From Hydractinia symbiolongicarpus (taxonomy: Eukaryota; Cnidaria; Hydrozoa; Anthoathecata; Hydractiniidae), in contig NC_079881.1 of NCBI RefSeq assembly GCF_029227915.1, positions 2,542,001-2,606,000 on the forward strand: 64,000 bases of DNA, in the 5' to 3' direction. Shown piece after piece: positions 25,554 through 35,800 of this stretch. How positions within the stretch are numbered: the first letter of the stretch is position 1; every line of letters starts with the position of its first letter. The translations under genes were made by a program, and so were the position numbers. The notes under the pieces were generated by a model that saw only the letters and a list, made by a program, of their open reading frames with translations, searched no databases and was not told the origin of the DNA.

Positions 25554-25633
25554 CAGGGGCTCAATCAAGTAACTTTTTAGCGTATCTGAAAGGAAATAGT
25601 CATAGTTGTGAACCTCACCACCCAATGCCCCTG
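25554..25633. repeat. 80-bp segment bounded by CAGGGGC inverted ends
   Basis: CAGGGGC (25554-25560) and GCCCCTG (25627-25633) are perfect 7-bp inverted ends of an 80-bp segment. hAT-type elements often begin CAGGG or CAGTG, but I see no flanking 8-bp duplication and the inner sequence does not extend the inverted repeat. It may be a tiny decayed insertion or chance. Confidence 0.3.
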
Positions 25634-25674
25634 CAACAACCCGTATTACAAGAAAGTTTAAAAAAGTACGTTTA

Positions 25675-25910
25675 TTATAAATCATAGTAGTGCAATCTGG
25701 CAAGAACAGTATATCGTGTACCATATTGTGATTCCATTACTTCCCTTTCACCTTTATTTTTGCATTGTCTTATTTCATCCATTTCCTGTCGGTGTTTTTC
25801 ATTTGTTCTTTTTGTCCACGAAGTACGATTAAAGCCACTATAATCTCTAGCTCCAATATTGCCAGGAAATTTTTTCTTGCACCTTGAACACCCAATAACT
25901 GCAGCATGAC
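25675..25910 (-). CDS. Transposase last surviving exon
   Basis: Too broken up to stand out as an open frame, this exon was found by following the conserved GFLG motif across an intron (25911-26197). It encodes 78 residues: HAAVIGCSRCKKKFP, then DYSGFNR and a stretch ending in YGTRYTVLARLHYYDL, then TAA at 25677-25675. The C-x2-C pair and DYSGF-type motif are what tnp2-like animal transposases show after CGFLG. Its phase (1) matches the preceding donor. Confidence 0.8.
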
Positions 25911-27902
25911 CTGAAGCAAAATATGTTTTAAAATATTAAAGCTTACACTAATTAAACAGTAGTCATAAGTGGATAATTTTGAACATATCCAAAAATATCA
26001 AAATATAAGATAAATCCGTGCAGAAAATTTAAGGAAAGTTCCATAACACATTGAACAATAACTAACAATAACTAAAACCAACAGTAATTTTTTGTAGCCA
26101 GTCAATGATGACTTCATTCTGGAATTTCTTAGTTATAAATGAGTTATATATTGCCAAACATTAATTTTAAAATATATTTTGAAAAATAATACACTACCTA
26201 AAAAACCACATAGCTTTCTGCATGCTGGAATATCACAGCCAACAGCAATTAATGCTAGTCGAATTATCACAGGGTTATCAGCTGAGTGAGGTATGTTATA
26301 GATAAAACCAGTGTTCCAAGCTACATTCATCTCTTCCACAAAAGGTTGAAGAAAGGTGTTAGTTTTAGGTTCTTTTTTCATGCTTGGTATAACTCGAATT
26401 AGTAACAAATTCTCTCTTTTGAAACGCTCCGATCTGGGTAAATTGGTTATCACAACGTAAATTACACCAACAGAATAACTTTTTACATGTTTGTAAGGGC
26501 AAAACCAGTCTAAATTTATCATTAAACCATAATTGTTTTTATGCGTAAAAAAGTCATGACCATTTGGGTCAGCAAATTCTTTCCAGATATTGCCATCGTA
26601 GATGTCACTGTAAACTCCTTCAGGATTCTCTAACTTACGCCATAACTCACATTTTTGCATGAACCCTTCCCTCGATACAAGTAATTTCAAACTACTTCTT
26701 ATAGGCAGGTAACAGATTGTCTTCAATGGATATAAAAGTGTTTTCCCAGAAGCAGTAGAAATCTTCATCATTAATACTTGACCACACGCTTTGCGGTGGT
26801 GCTTTTGAGTGTGGTTCGGATACAAAACATTTGAACATAATTTTGAATGCGGAACACCCTGAATTTTTGTGATACAATCCTCTAAACTATACAGCGTGAA
26901 GCACTTTGTGCAGACTACATATTTTTTGTAGGGGGTAGAATCACATCCAATATGCTTAAAAAACATGTACAAAGATGAGGGCATAAAAGCTGCTAATTCA
27001 CCAATTCCATCAAACCGTTGAGCTAATACGTTTAAAAATGCTTTCAAAAATTTTATTAAATGCTCAAAGGCTGTGTCTGTTATAGAGAAGGTGTATTGCC
27101 ATAATGCTGAAAACAGGCATAGCCATGTAATCAAGTATATTGGTCCAGTTACTTTTTGTATATTCTCTATTGGTGTATGAACTTCAACACTGAAGTCAGT
27201 TAACAAATCATGTAATTCAGATTCATCAACCAGCTCTTCGAGTAATGTTTGAATATGCTCCCTATCATCGTCATTATCCCCATCATCATCATCATTGTTA
27301 CTAAACCCATCGATATTTTCATCATTATTCATCTCTGGTAAAGGTGTATCCTGTACAATGTCTAGTGGCTCATCAGTATCACTATCTAGAAATGACAGAT
27401 TTAATGGCACAGAAGGCTCGTTTGTATTTTGCTTTTCTTCACATTTTTGAATATGTCGGCTAAAGTAATGACAGGAAAAACTTTTTCGACAGAAGGGACA
27501 GGTTCTTCGTAGTGAATAATTACTCCTAAAATAAAAATAAACATCTTGGCACAAATGAAATTTATTTTAGTTCCCGAAACAAATGTTTGTCAATATTCTT
27601 AAATTCGATTTAGAAATTAATTCTGCATTTTGCACTAAAAAAAGTTTCTAGCTAGGCTGCTGCTGGAAACTGTTTCCATAAAGATAAATTATTTCCTTAT
27701 CTCATTGGACTATGTGGGCAGCAGGGGGGGGGAGACAACATTGTTTTTTAGCTAGCTAGCTATCATCTGGACTGAGAAATAGAAAAACACATATATATTA
27801 GCTGGCTCTATACTCCCCCTACTCATCGAAAAGAATTATTCTTGCAAAGCGGGCCTTCTTCACAATCCTATTTTTTAAATGAATGTTAGCTATAACTTAC
27901 AT
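25675..27902 (-). CDS. tnp2-type CACTA transposase, C-terminally truncated (3 exons)
   Basis: Spliced model on the minus strand: untranslated exon ending at 27901 (donor GTAAGT), exon 27525-26198 (acceptor TTTTATTTTAG, donor GTAGTG), exon 25910-25675 (acceptor TTGCTTCAG, stop TAA). It gives 521 aa. The ATG forms across the first junction, AT at 27902-27901 plus G at 27525. Residues 10-29 form a Cys2-His-Cys finger (C10, C13, H25, C29). An acidic stretch follows at about 45-90. A second Cys cluster with CTKC begins near 206. The core has NLDWFCPYK (D340), NLPRSERFKREN and AVGCDIPACRKLCGFLG (D432), and exon 3 continues it smoothly with HAAVIGCSRCKKKFP. This order matches tnp2-like transposases of animal CACTA elements, which cut and join DNA in the nucleus. 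The frame stops after LHYYDL, where relatives continue into a DPMHN-type motif that should hold the last catalytic residues, so the product is probably inactive. Splice sites are predicted by eye. Confidence 0.85.
26198..27525 (-). CDS. Transposase main coding exon
   Basis: The long exon of the tnp2-like gene encodes residues 2-443 of the model plus the first base of codon 444. The open frame extends artificially beyond both ends: upstream residues MCQDVYFYFR read intron sequence, and downstream SVLFFKIYFK reads the next intron, since GFLG in the family continues as H-x-A rather than SVLFF. The acceptor TTTTATTTTAG and donor G/GTAGTG sit at these points. Confidence 0.85.
27526..27900 (-). other. 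First intron of the transposase gene
   Basis: Minus-strand intron with a consensus GTAAGT donor at 27900 and a pyrimidine-rich TTTTATTTTAG acceptor ending at 27526. It holds a run of nine G (27724-27732) and a short TAGC tetranucleotide run near 27750-27762. An alternative upstream donor (GTAAAC, 27946) would also end in AT and add residues from an ATG at 28017-28015. Confidence 0.65.
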
Positions 27903-28304
27903 TGCAGATTCTTGTTTAGTCTTTCTTTCCCTTTCCTCGTGTTTACATAGCTTTAGCTAGCATCTTTTTTGGTCTTTGTTCGGAAGACGCGCGCAACGAA
28001 ACAATGCCGGTAGCCATCTGGTTTCCTGTGCACCTAGCACAGAATTTACGGGGGTAATAATTACAATGTTTAATGAATAATAATTCAAATTATTTAATAA
28101 AATAAATAAATAGAGCTCCTGTTCATTTTTCCTTTTATTTTTGTAGTTCTTGGCATTAAATTTTGGCCTCAATATTAATTTAATTCGTCTTAAAGATAAT
28201 GATATTATTACTTAAACACCCTTTGATAATCGTAGTCAATACAAAAAGCTGGCTGACGGCCATGCTGACTTTCTTTTTTCTGTTGGCGCATGCAAAGTTG
28301 AATC
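27903..28304. promoter_or_regulatory. Divergent promoter region between the two transposon genes
   Basis: About 400 bp between the presumed 5' exon of the minus-strand transposase and the ATG of the plus-strand gene. It must hold the start sites of both, since they run away from each other. An A/T-rich stretch at about 28070-28115 (AATAAAATAAATAAAT) is the only TATA-like candidate. A 71-codon minus-strand open frame here does not join the transposase frame and is probably chance. No specific factor site is claimed. Confidence 0.5.
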
Positions 28305-30306
28305 ATGTCTGCTTCAAATTCAAAAAGAGCAAAAGTAAGAAACGACAGCAAGCTGGCTTTCCTCAACTGTAGTGAAGACGGAAGTGGTAACTCAGGATAT
28401 TGCAGTGATCACCACACACAATCTACACCATTATCTTCTTCATTATCGTCGTCGTTGAACCACAGTCCAAACATCACTGTAAACAACACACCAAAACCTA
28501 AACCTCGCCCAAGGAGTACACCCATACTAAAAAGAAAGGTGGCTAGGCAAGAAAGTGAGGAGGATGATATACTTGGAGACTTATCTGGTAAGAAAGTTTT
28601 TCTAATTTTTGCCTCATATCTTCTAGCTAGTATAGCTATATATATGCTGTCTTTTTATAGGCTAGTAGTTTCCAATATTTACAAAATGTACGTGCTTTTG
28701 TGGGGGCAGAAAAAGAAAAGCCACAGGGATATAGCTACAAAGGCACTGAAATTAATTATTCCTAGCTTCATATGCTCTTTTTAAAGGCAACACAGGTTTT
28801 TATTTTCTGCCCCTATGTATGCACTGCATGCCCATTGTTCTCGACGTAAAATCACAACATGTCACACAACGTGCCGACGTGAAGCAGGCAAATTGCATCA
28901 CGTCAGTAGTTTTTTGCAAACATGTAGTAATTGGATTAGCAAGGCTGAGCTAGAACTTTTTCTTTTTTAGTACCTGCACCAAGACCAATAACCGTTGATG
29001 ACTTGGACGATCTAAATGCAAAATATCAACAAATTTTGGAAAACCAAAAAATTTTGTTTGACAGGTTAAATAGCGTAGAGACGAAGAAAAAGAAAAAAAT
29101 AACTGTTAACGCATATACCAAAGTAAGATTTTTTATTTTTGTGAGCTTTATGGTAACTAACCTCGTACAAAATCAGAAGACGTTGACCAGCATATGTAGC
29201 TAGCACTTTTAAATCTAATTTCTTTTAAGCATAGTATTGTCATTGTTATATTTTATTTCTGTAGAATTTGAGGAATTCTGGTTATTTAGAGGGATCTAAC
29301 AGAGATCTAAATTGGAACTTAGATAAACCAAGGTATAAAGTTGTCAATTTGATTAACCATTGTTACATGTCGGTTTTTGTTTTTTTTATTATTTGCAGTT
29401 TTTTAAAAATGTTATATCTCTGTCTAAAGTTTTGAAAATCCTTTGTTTGATAAAACAGCATCTTTGGTTGTTGTTTTGTTCTAAATCTTTATATTTTACT
29501 TTCAAATTATTATATCTCTAGCCCATTTCGTGATGGAACCGAGCAGTTATCCAATTTTATTAAACATCATATCAGGGGATACGATAAAGATATAGCTGAT
29601 GACATAATAATAGGTGAGATTTGGAAAAGTGATTTGATACTGTGTATACAATTTACTGATATATTTTAGTGATTGGAAAAGAGTGCTGTCTATGATTGAA
29701 AGAGGGAAACTATTTCTACTTTCTATTTACTATTTTAGCATCAATTGAACAATATTTCACATCAAAGAAGACAATGAGAAAGAAGGGGTCTCATCGAGAA
29801 AACATTAAAGCAGTCGCTGCTTCCACACAGCGCAAGTTGAATGTAAGTTTTTCAAATTATAGTGTCTGTTGACATTGTTTACTGTGAAAAAGACACAAGA
29901 CTGCCTGCTTCGTTAAATGTTTACATGGTCTTTCTTGAAGTTTATTTATGTTTATCATCTTTTGGTTTACTTTTAGAAAAGTAAAAGACGGACGAAGGTT
30001 CTTCAAGCAATGGACCTGCCTGAAGAAAAGAAGGCAAAAATTTTGAAAGTCCTTGGGGTACAGTATATGTCATCAGAGGAAGAGATAGATGATAACAATG
30101 GGCGATATTTTACTGTCCATCCGCTTCCGTGGAAATGCAAAAAGTTGAATTCAACTTTTAAAAAACTCGATGCAAGACATCAAGAAAATCAAAACAAAAG
30201 AAGCAAAAATCAGACCGTGCGTCGCGAGGAAGGACGACCATCAGAACGAAACCAGCCACCAGATGCTCCTTCATTTGCCATTGCTCCTTTTGATGAATCA
30301 CAATAA
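28305..30306 (+). CDS. Transposon accessory protein, 342 aa, six exons
   Basis: Exons: 28305-28587, 28971-29122, 29265-29332, 29522-29613, 29739-29842, 29977-30306. All introns are GT-AG (donors GTAAGA, GTAAGA, GTATAA, GTGAGA, GTAAGT), and the phases (1, 0, 2, 1, 0) agree, leaving one open frame of 1,029 nt. Exon 1 (1-94) starts MSASNSKRAKVRN, is rich in Ser/Asn/Pro and ends with an acidic ESEEDD patch. Residues about 104-130 could form a coiled coil, followed by a KKKKK run. Residues 228-240 (QRKLN-KSKRRTK) look like a nuclear localisation signal. The end has an acidic SSEEEIDD patch, HPLPW (about 281-285), a Lys-rich helix and PSERNQPPDAPSFAI. I recall similar C-termini in uncharacterised cnidarian and sponge proteins, but cannot search. 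Position suggests the second CACTA protein, perhaps binding the subterminal motifs; that role is inference. Confidence 0.82.
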
Positions 30307-30307
30307 A
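30302..30307 (+). terminator. Possible polyadenylation signal overlapping the stop codon
   Basis: AATAAA overlaps the TAA stop of the accessory gene. A second AATAAA lies at 30528-30533 and would allow a 3' untranslated region of about 230 nt; the second seems the likelier functional signal. Confidence 0.4.
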
Positions 30308-30720
30308 ATATTGAACATTCGTGACATTCCTAAAAAGATTTTTTTGTATATATTTAGAGAAAACATTTTTGTTTATAAGTTTTTGTAAATAGACATACAT
30401 CTTGTGATATTTGTTTCTCTCTTCCTTGCACCTTCTGTATACGTCAATCATCCCATCCTGCAAGCTTTAGGATATTCATAATTTTTATCAGGTGGATGAG
30501 ATTATAGGTACTTTTAACTCCTCACTCAATAAAAACTAAAAAAAGTTGAGCTCTTGTTGGAAATTGAGCTCTTGTTGAAAAGTATTTGCAGGTTATAATA
30601 AAGGAAATTTTAGTTGAAAAGCGGAGCATAATTTTTTATAAAAACATTACAAAATCTGGTATTTTCGTAAAGATTATGTCAAATAAACGCAGGTCATCGG
30701 ACAATTACTTCGCTTAAAAA
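30307..30720. other. 3' flank of the accessory gene, no gene seen
   Basis: AT-rich transposon sequence. It contains a short direct repeat of TTGAGCTCTTGTTG at about 30546 and 30564 (period 18). Open frames on both strands here overlap the last exon and have no gene-like features. Confidence 0.55.
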
Positions 30721-30940
30721 AATGTATAATCTTTTCCAGAAAGTTCGTATAATTGCGTGTTTTCGGCTGTGATTATTTTATATAAAATGCATATAATCTA
30801 TCAGATTAGTTAACATATGGAAATAATTGATTCGCGAAAATTTCATATAATCGAATTTTCGATTATGTCTGAAATATTTAGATTATTCTGAATAATCGAA
30901 TATAATTTTGCATAATCTCATTACCGATTATTCCTTTTTT
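30721..30940. repeat. Right subterminal repeat cluster (TATAATC motif)
   Basis: Perfect TATAATC at 30725-30731, 30792-30798 and 30846-30852, plus one-base-shorter cores ATAATC or GATTAT at 30771, 30861, 30881, 30893, 30912 and 30926. It mirrors the left cluster in motif, length and mixed orientation, but with more diverged copies. Confidence 0.82.
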
Positions 30941-30949
30941 CGTGCAGTG
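30937..30949 (-). repeat. Right terminal inverted repeat
   Basis: TTTTCGTGCAGTG is the exact complement of the left end CACTGCACGAAAA. Confidence 0.93.
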
Positions 30950-30952
30950 GTA
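30950..30952. repeat. Target-site duplication (GTA), right
   Basis: GTA follows the right end directly and continues into the normal satellite sequence GTAGTTTTTGAAACTG. Confidence 0.93.
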
Positions 30953-32899
30953 GTTTTTGAAACTGTCTCTATTTCTTCAGCGCGAACTAACGGCTGGTAT
31001 TGGTCCCACAGTAAAAAATGACTTATTTAACTTTTTTTAAATAAAACTCTACCACAGCGCCCAGTGCGATCGCTGATTTCCAGCAATCAAGTCAAATTAA
31101 GAAGAATGCTATTTCTTGTAGTCAAACTGGCTCATTTATCACATTTATAAGGTCAAAGTCCAAAATCAGTTCAATTAAGTCCCACAGTCAAACGTTTCGC
31201 TGTTAAAAACGATGCAACCTAGTAATATCCGAATACTATCGCTAAATACATGTTGGTACGAATATGTGACGCAGCCGTTGTAACTCAAAGGGATTGATAC
31301 CGGCAAGAAGTTAATAAAATGTAGTTTTTGAGAATGTCTCTATTTCTTTAGCGCGAACTAACGGCTGGGATTCGTCCCACAGTAAAAAATGACTTATTTA
31401 ACTTAATTTTTAAATAAAACTCTACCACAGCGCCCAGTGCTATCGCTGAGTTCCAGCAATCAAGTCAAATTAGGAAGAATGTTACTTCCTGTAATCAAAC
31501 TGGCTCATTTATCACATTTATAAGGTCAAAGTCCAAAATCAGTTCAATTAAGTCCCACAGTTAAACTTTTCACTGTTAAAAGCGATGCAACCTAGTAATA
31601 TCCAAATGCTATCGCTGAATACATGTGGGGACGAATATTTGGCGCAACCCTCGTAACTCAAAGGATTGATACCGTTAGAAAGTGAATGAAATGTAGTTTT
31701 TGAAACTGTCGCTATTTCTTCAGCGCGCGGTAACGGCTGGGATTAGTCCCACAGTACAAAATGACTTATTTAACTTTTTTTAAAAAAAACTCTACCACAG
31801 CGCCCAGTGCGATCGCTGCGTTCCAGCAATCAAGTCAAATTAAGAAGAATGTTACTTCTTGTAGTTAAACTGGCTCATTTATCACATTTATAAGGTCAAA
31901 GTCCAAAATCAGTTCAATTAATTCCCACAGTCAATCGTTTCACTGTTAAAAGCAATACAACTTAGTAAAATTGGAAGAAAATCACTAAATACATGTTGGT
32001 ACAAATATGTGACGCAACCGTTGTAACTGAAATGCATTGACACCGTTAGAAAGTCAATGAAATATAGTTTTTGAAACTGTCTCTACTTCTTCAGCGCGAA
32101 CTAACGGCTAGGATTGGTCCCACAGTAAAAACAGACTTATTTATCATAATTTTTTAACAAAGAGTTACCGCAGTGCCCGCTGTAATCGCTGAGTTTCAGC
32201 AAGCATGTCAAATTAAGAAGGATGTTACTTCTTGTAGTCAAACTGGCTCATTTACCACATCTATATGGTCAAAGTCCAAAATCAGTTCAATTAAGTTCCA
32301 CAGTCAAACGATTCACTGATAAAAGCGATGCAACCTAGTAATATCCGAATACTATTGCAAAGTACATGTGGGGACGAATATGTGACGCAACAGTTGTAAC
32401 TGAAACGGATTGATACCAATAAAAAGTCAACAAAATGTAGTTTTTGAAACTGTCGCTATTTCTTCAGGCGGCGATAACGGTTAGGATTGGTCCCACAGTA
32501 AAAAATGACTTTTTTAATTAAATTTTTATTAAAGCGCTGCCACAGCGCCCAGTGTAATCGCTGAGTTCCAGCAATCATGTAAGTTAAGAAGAATGTTATT
32601 TCTTGTAGTCAAAATGGCTCATTTATCACATTTATAAGGTCAAAGTCCAAAATCAGTTCAATTAAGTCACAAAGTCAAACGTTTCACTGTTAAAAGAGAT
32701 GCAACCTAGTAATATCCGAATACTATTGCAAAATACATGTGGGAACGAATATGTGACGCAACAGTTGTAACTGAAACGGATTGATACCATTAGAAAGTCA
32801 ATAAAATGTAGTTTTTGAAACTATCACTATTTCTTCAGCGCGCGATAACGGCTAGGATTGGTCCCACAGTAAAAAATGACATTTCTTTTTAAATTTTTA

Positions 32900-35800
32900 A
32901 ATGAAGTGCTACCACAGCGCCCAGTGTAATCGCTGAGTTCCGGCAATCATGTCAAATTAAGAAGAATGTTATTTCTTGGATCCAGTTGGCTCACTTATCA
33001 CATTTATAAGGTCACAGTCCAAAGTTAGTTCAATTAAGTTCCACAGTCAATCGTTTCACTGTTAAAAGCGATATAACTTAGTAACATCGGAAAGATATCA
33101 CTAAATACATGTTGGTACGAATATGTGACGCAACCGTTGTAACTCAAACGGATTGATACCGTTAGAAAGTCAATAAATTGTAATTTTTGAAACTGTCTCT
33201 ATTTCTTCAGCGCGAACGAACGGCTGGGATTGGTCCCACAGTAAAAAATGAGTTATTTAACTTAATTTTTAAATAAAACTCTACCACAGCGCCCAGTGCA
33301 ATCGCTGAGTTCCAGCAATCATGTCAAATTAAGAAGGATGTTACTTCTTGTAGTCAAACTGGCTCTGATATCACATTTATAAAGTCAAAGTCCAAAATCA
33401 GTTCAATTAAATCCCACAGTCAAACGTTTCACTGTTAAAGGCGATGCAACCTAGTAACATCCGAATACTATCGCTAAATACATGTGGAGACGAATATGTG
33501 ACGCAATAGTTGTAACTCAAACGGATTGATACCGTTAGAAAGTCAATGAAATGTACTTTATGAAACTGTCGCTATTTCTTCAGCGGGAACTAACGGCTAG
33601 GATTGGTCCCACAGTAAAAACAGACTTATTTATCCTAATTTTTTAACAAAGAGTTACCGCAGTGCCCGCTGTAATCGCTGAGTTTCAGCAATCATGTCAA
33701 ATTAAGAAGGATGTTACTTCTTGTAGTGAAACTGGCTCATTTATCACATTTATAAAGTCAAAGTCCAAAATCAGTTCAATTAAGTCCCACAGTCAAACGT
33801 TTCACTGTTAAAGGCGATGCAACCTAGTAACATCCGCATACTATGGCTAAATACATGTTGGTACGAACATGTGATGCAACGTTGTAACTCAAACGGATTA
33901 ATACCGCCAAGAAGTCGATGAAATGTAGTTTTTGAGAATGTCTCTGTTTCTTCAGCGCGTGCTAACGGCCAGGATTAGTCCCACAGTAAAAAGAGAATTA
34001 TTTATCTAACTTTTTAAATAAAGCACTACCACAGAGCCTAGTGTACTCGCTGAATTCCAGCAATCATGTCGAATTAAGAAGAATGTTATTCCTTGGAGCC
34101 TAGTTGGCTCATTTATCGCATTTACATGGTCACAGTCCAGAATCAGTTCAATTAAGTCCCACAGTCAATCGTCTCACTGTTAAAAGCGATGCAACTTAGT
34201 CATGTCGGAAGAAAATCAGTAAATACATGTTGGTACGAATATGTGACGCAACCGTTGTAACTCAAACGGATTAACCCCGTTAGAAAGTCAATGAAATGTT
34301 GTTTTTAAACCGTCTTCATTTCTTCAGCGCGAACTAGCGGCTTGGATTGTTCCCAAAGTAAAAAATGACTTATTTAACTTAACTTTTAAATAAAACGCTA
34401 CCACAGTGCCCAGTGCAATTGCTGAGTTCCAGCAATCATGTCAATTTAAGAAGAATGTTATTCCTTGGAGTCCAGTTGGCTCATTTATCACATTTATAAG
34501 GTCAAAGTCCAAAATCAGTTCAATTAAGTCCCAAAGTCAAACGTTTCACTGTTAAAAGCGATGCAACCTAGTAATATCCGAATACTATTGCAAAATACAT
34601 GTGGGGACGAATATGTGACGCAACAGTTGTAACTGAAACGGATTGATACCATTAGAAAGTCAATAAAATGTAGTTTTTGAAATTATCGCTATTTCTTCAG
34701 CGCGCGATAACGGCTAGGATTGGTCCCACAGTAAAAAATGACTTTTCTTTTTAAATTTTTAAATGAAGTGCTACCACAGCGCCCAGTGTAATCGCTGAGT
34801 TCCGGCAATCATGTCAAATTAAGAAGAATGTTATTTCTTGGATCCAGTTGGCTCCCTTATCACATTTATAAGGTCACAGTCCAAAGTTAGTTCAATTAAG
34901 TTCCACAGTCAATCGTTTCACTGTTAAAAGCGATATAACTTAGTAACATCGGAAAGATATCACTAAATACATGTTGGTACGAATATGTGACGCAACCGTT
35001 GTAACTCAAACGGATTGACACCGTTAGAAAGTCAATAAATTGTAATTTTTGAAACTGTCTCTATTTCTTCAGCGCGAACTAACGGCTGGGATTGGTCCCA
35101 CAGTAAAAAATGAGTTATTTAACTTAATTTTTAAATAAAACTCTACCACAGCGCCCAGTGCAATCGCTGAGTTCCAGCAATCATGACAAATTAAGAAGGA
35201 TGTTACTTCTTGTAGTCAAACTGGCTCTGATATCACATTTATAAAGTCAAAGTCCAAAATCAGTTCAATTAAGTCCCACAGTCAAACGTTTCACTGTTAA
35301 AGGCGATGCAACCTAGTAACATCCGCATACTATGGCTAAATACATGTTGGTACGAACATGTGATGCAACGTTGTAACTCAAACGGATTAATACCGCCAAG
35401 AAGTCGATGAAATGTAGTTTTTGAGAATGTCTCTGTTTCTTCAGCGCGTGCTAACGGCCAGGATTAGTCCCACAGTAAAAAGAGAATTATTTATCTAACT
35501 TTTTAAATAAAGCACTACCACAGAGCCTAGTGTACTCGCTGAATTCCAGCAATCATGTCGAATTAAGAAGAATGTTATTCCTTGGAGCCTAGTTGGCTCA
35601 TTTATCGCATTTACATGGTCACAGTCCAGAATCAGTTCAATTAAGTCCCACAGTCAATCGTCTCACTGTTAAAAGCGATGCAACTTAGTCATGTCGGAAG
35701 AAAATCAGTAAATACATGTTGGTACGAATATGTGACGCAACCGTTGTAACTCAAACGGATTAACCCCGTTAGAAAGTCAATGAAATGTTGTTTTTAAACC

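Larger units (their letters stand above)
23765..30949. mobile_element. CACTA (EnSpm)-type DNA transposon, 7,185 bp, inserted in satellite
   Basis: Ends are CACTGCACGAAAA on the left and its exact complement TTTTCGTGCAGTG on the right, flanked by a 3-bp GTA duplication. Both ends carry about 200 bp of clustered TATAATC-core subterminal repeats in both orientations. Inside are a tnp2-like transposase gene (minus strand) and a second multi-exon gene (plus strand) transcribed away from each other. CACTG ends, a 3-bp duplication, subterminal motif clusters and a tnp2-family transposase together define the CACTA/EnSpm superfamily. PIF/Harbinger also makes 3-bp duplications but prefers TWA-like targets and has a different transposase. 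The element appears unable to move itself because its transposase frame ends early, although its ends look intact. Confidence 0.92.

Noticed and set aside
26692-26877. 61-codon minus-strand frame
   Set aside because: Shadow in another frame of the transposase exon.
30158-30463. Minus-strand 101-codon and plus-strand 72-codon frames
   Set aside because: Shadows of the last accessory-gene exon and its 3' flank; the six-exon model explains the region.
23765-30949. PIF/Harbinger or Chapaev classification of the transposon
   Set aside because: The 3-bp GTA duplication is not TWA-like, is not the 4 bp typical of Chapaev, and the protein motifs match tnp2-like transposases.
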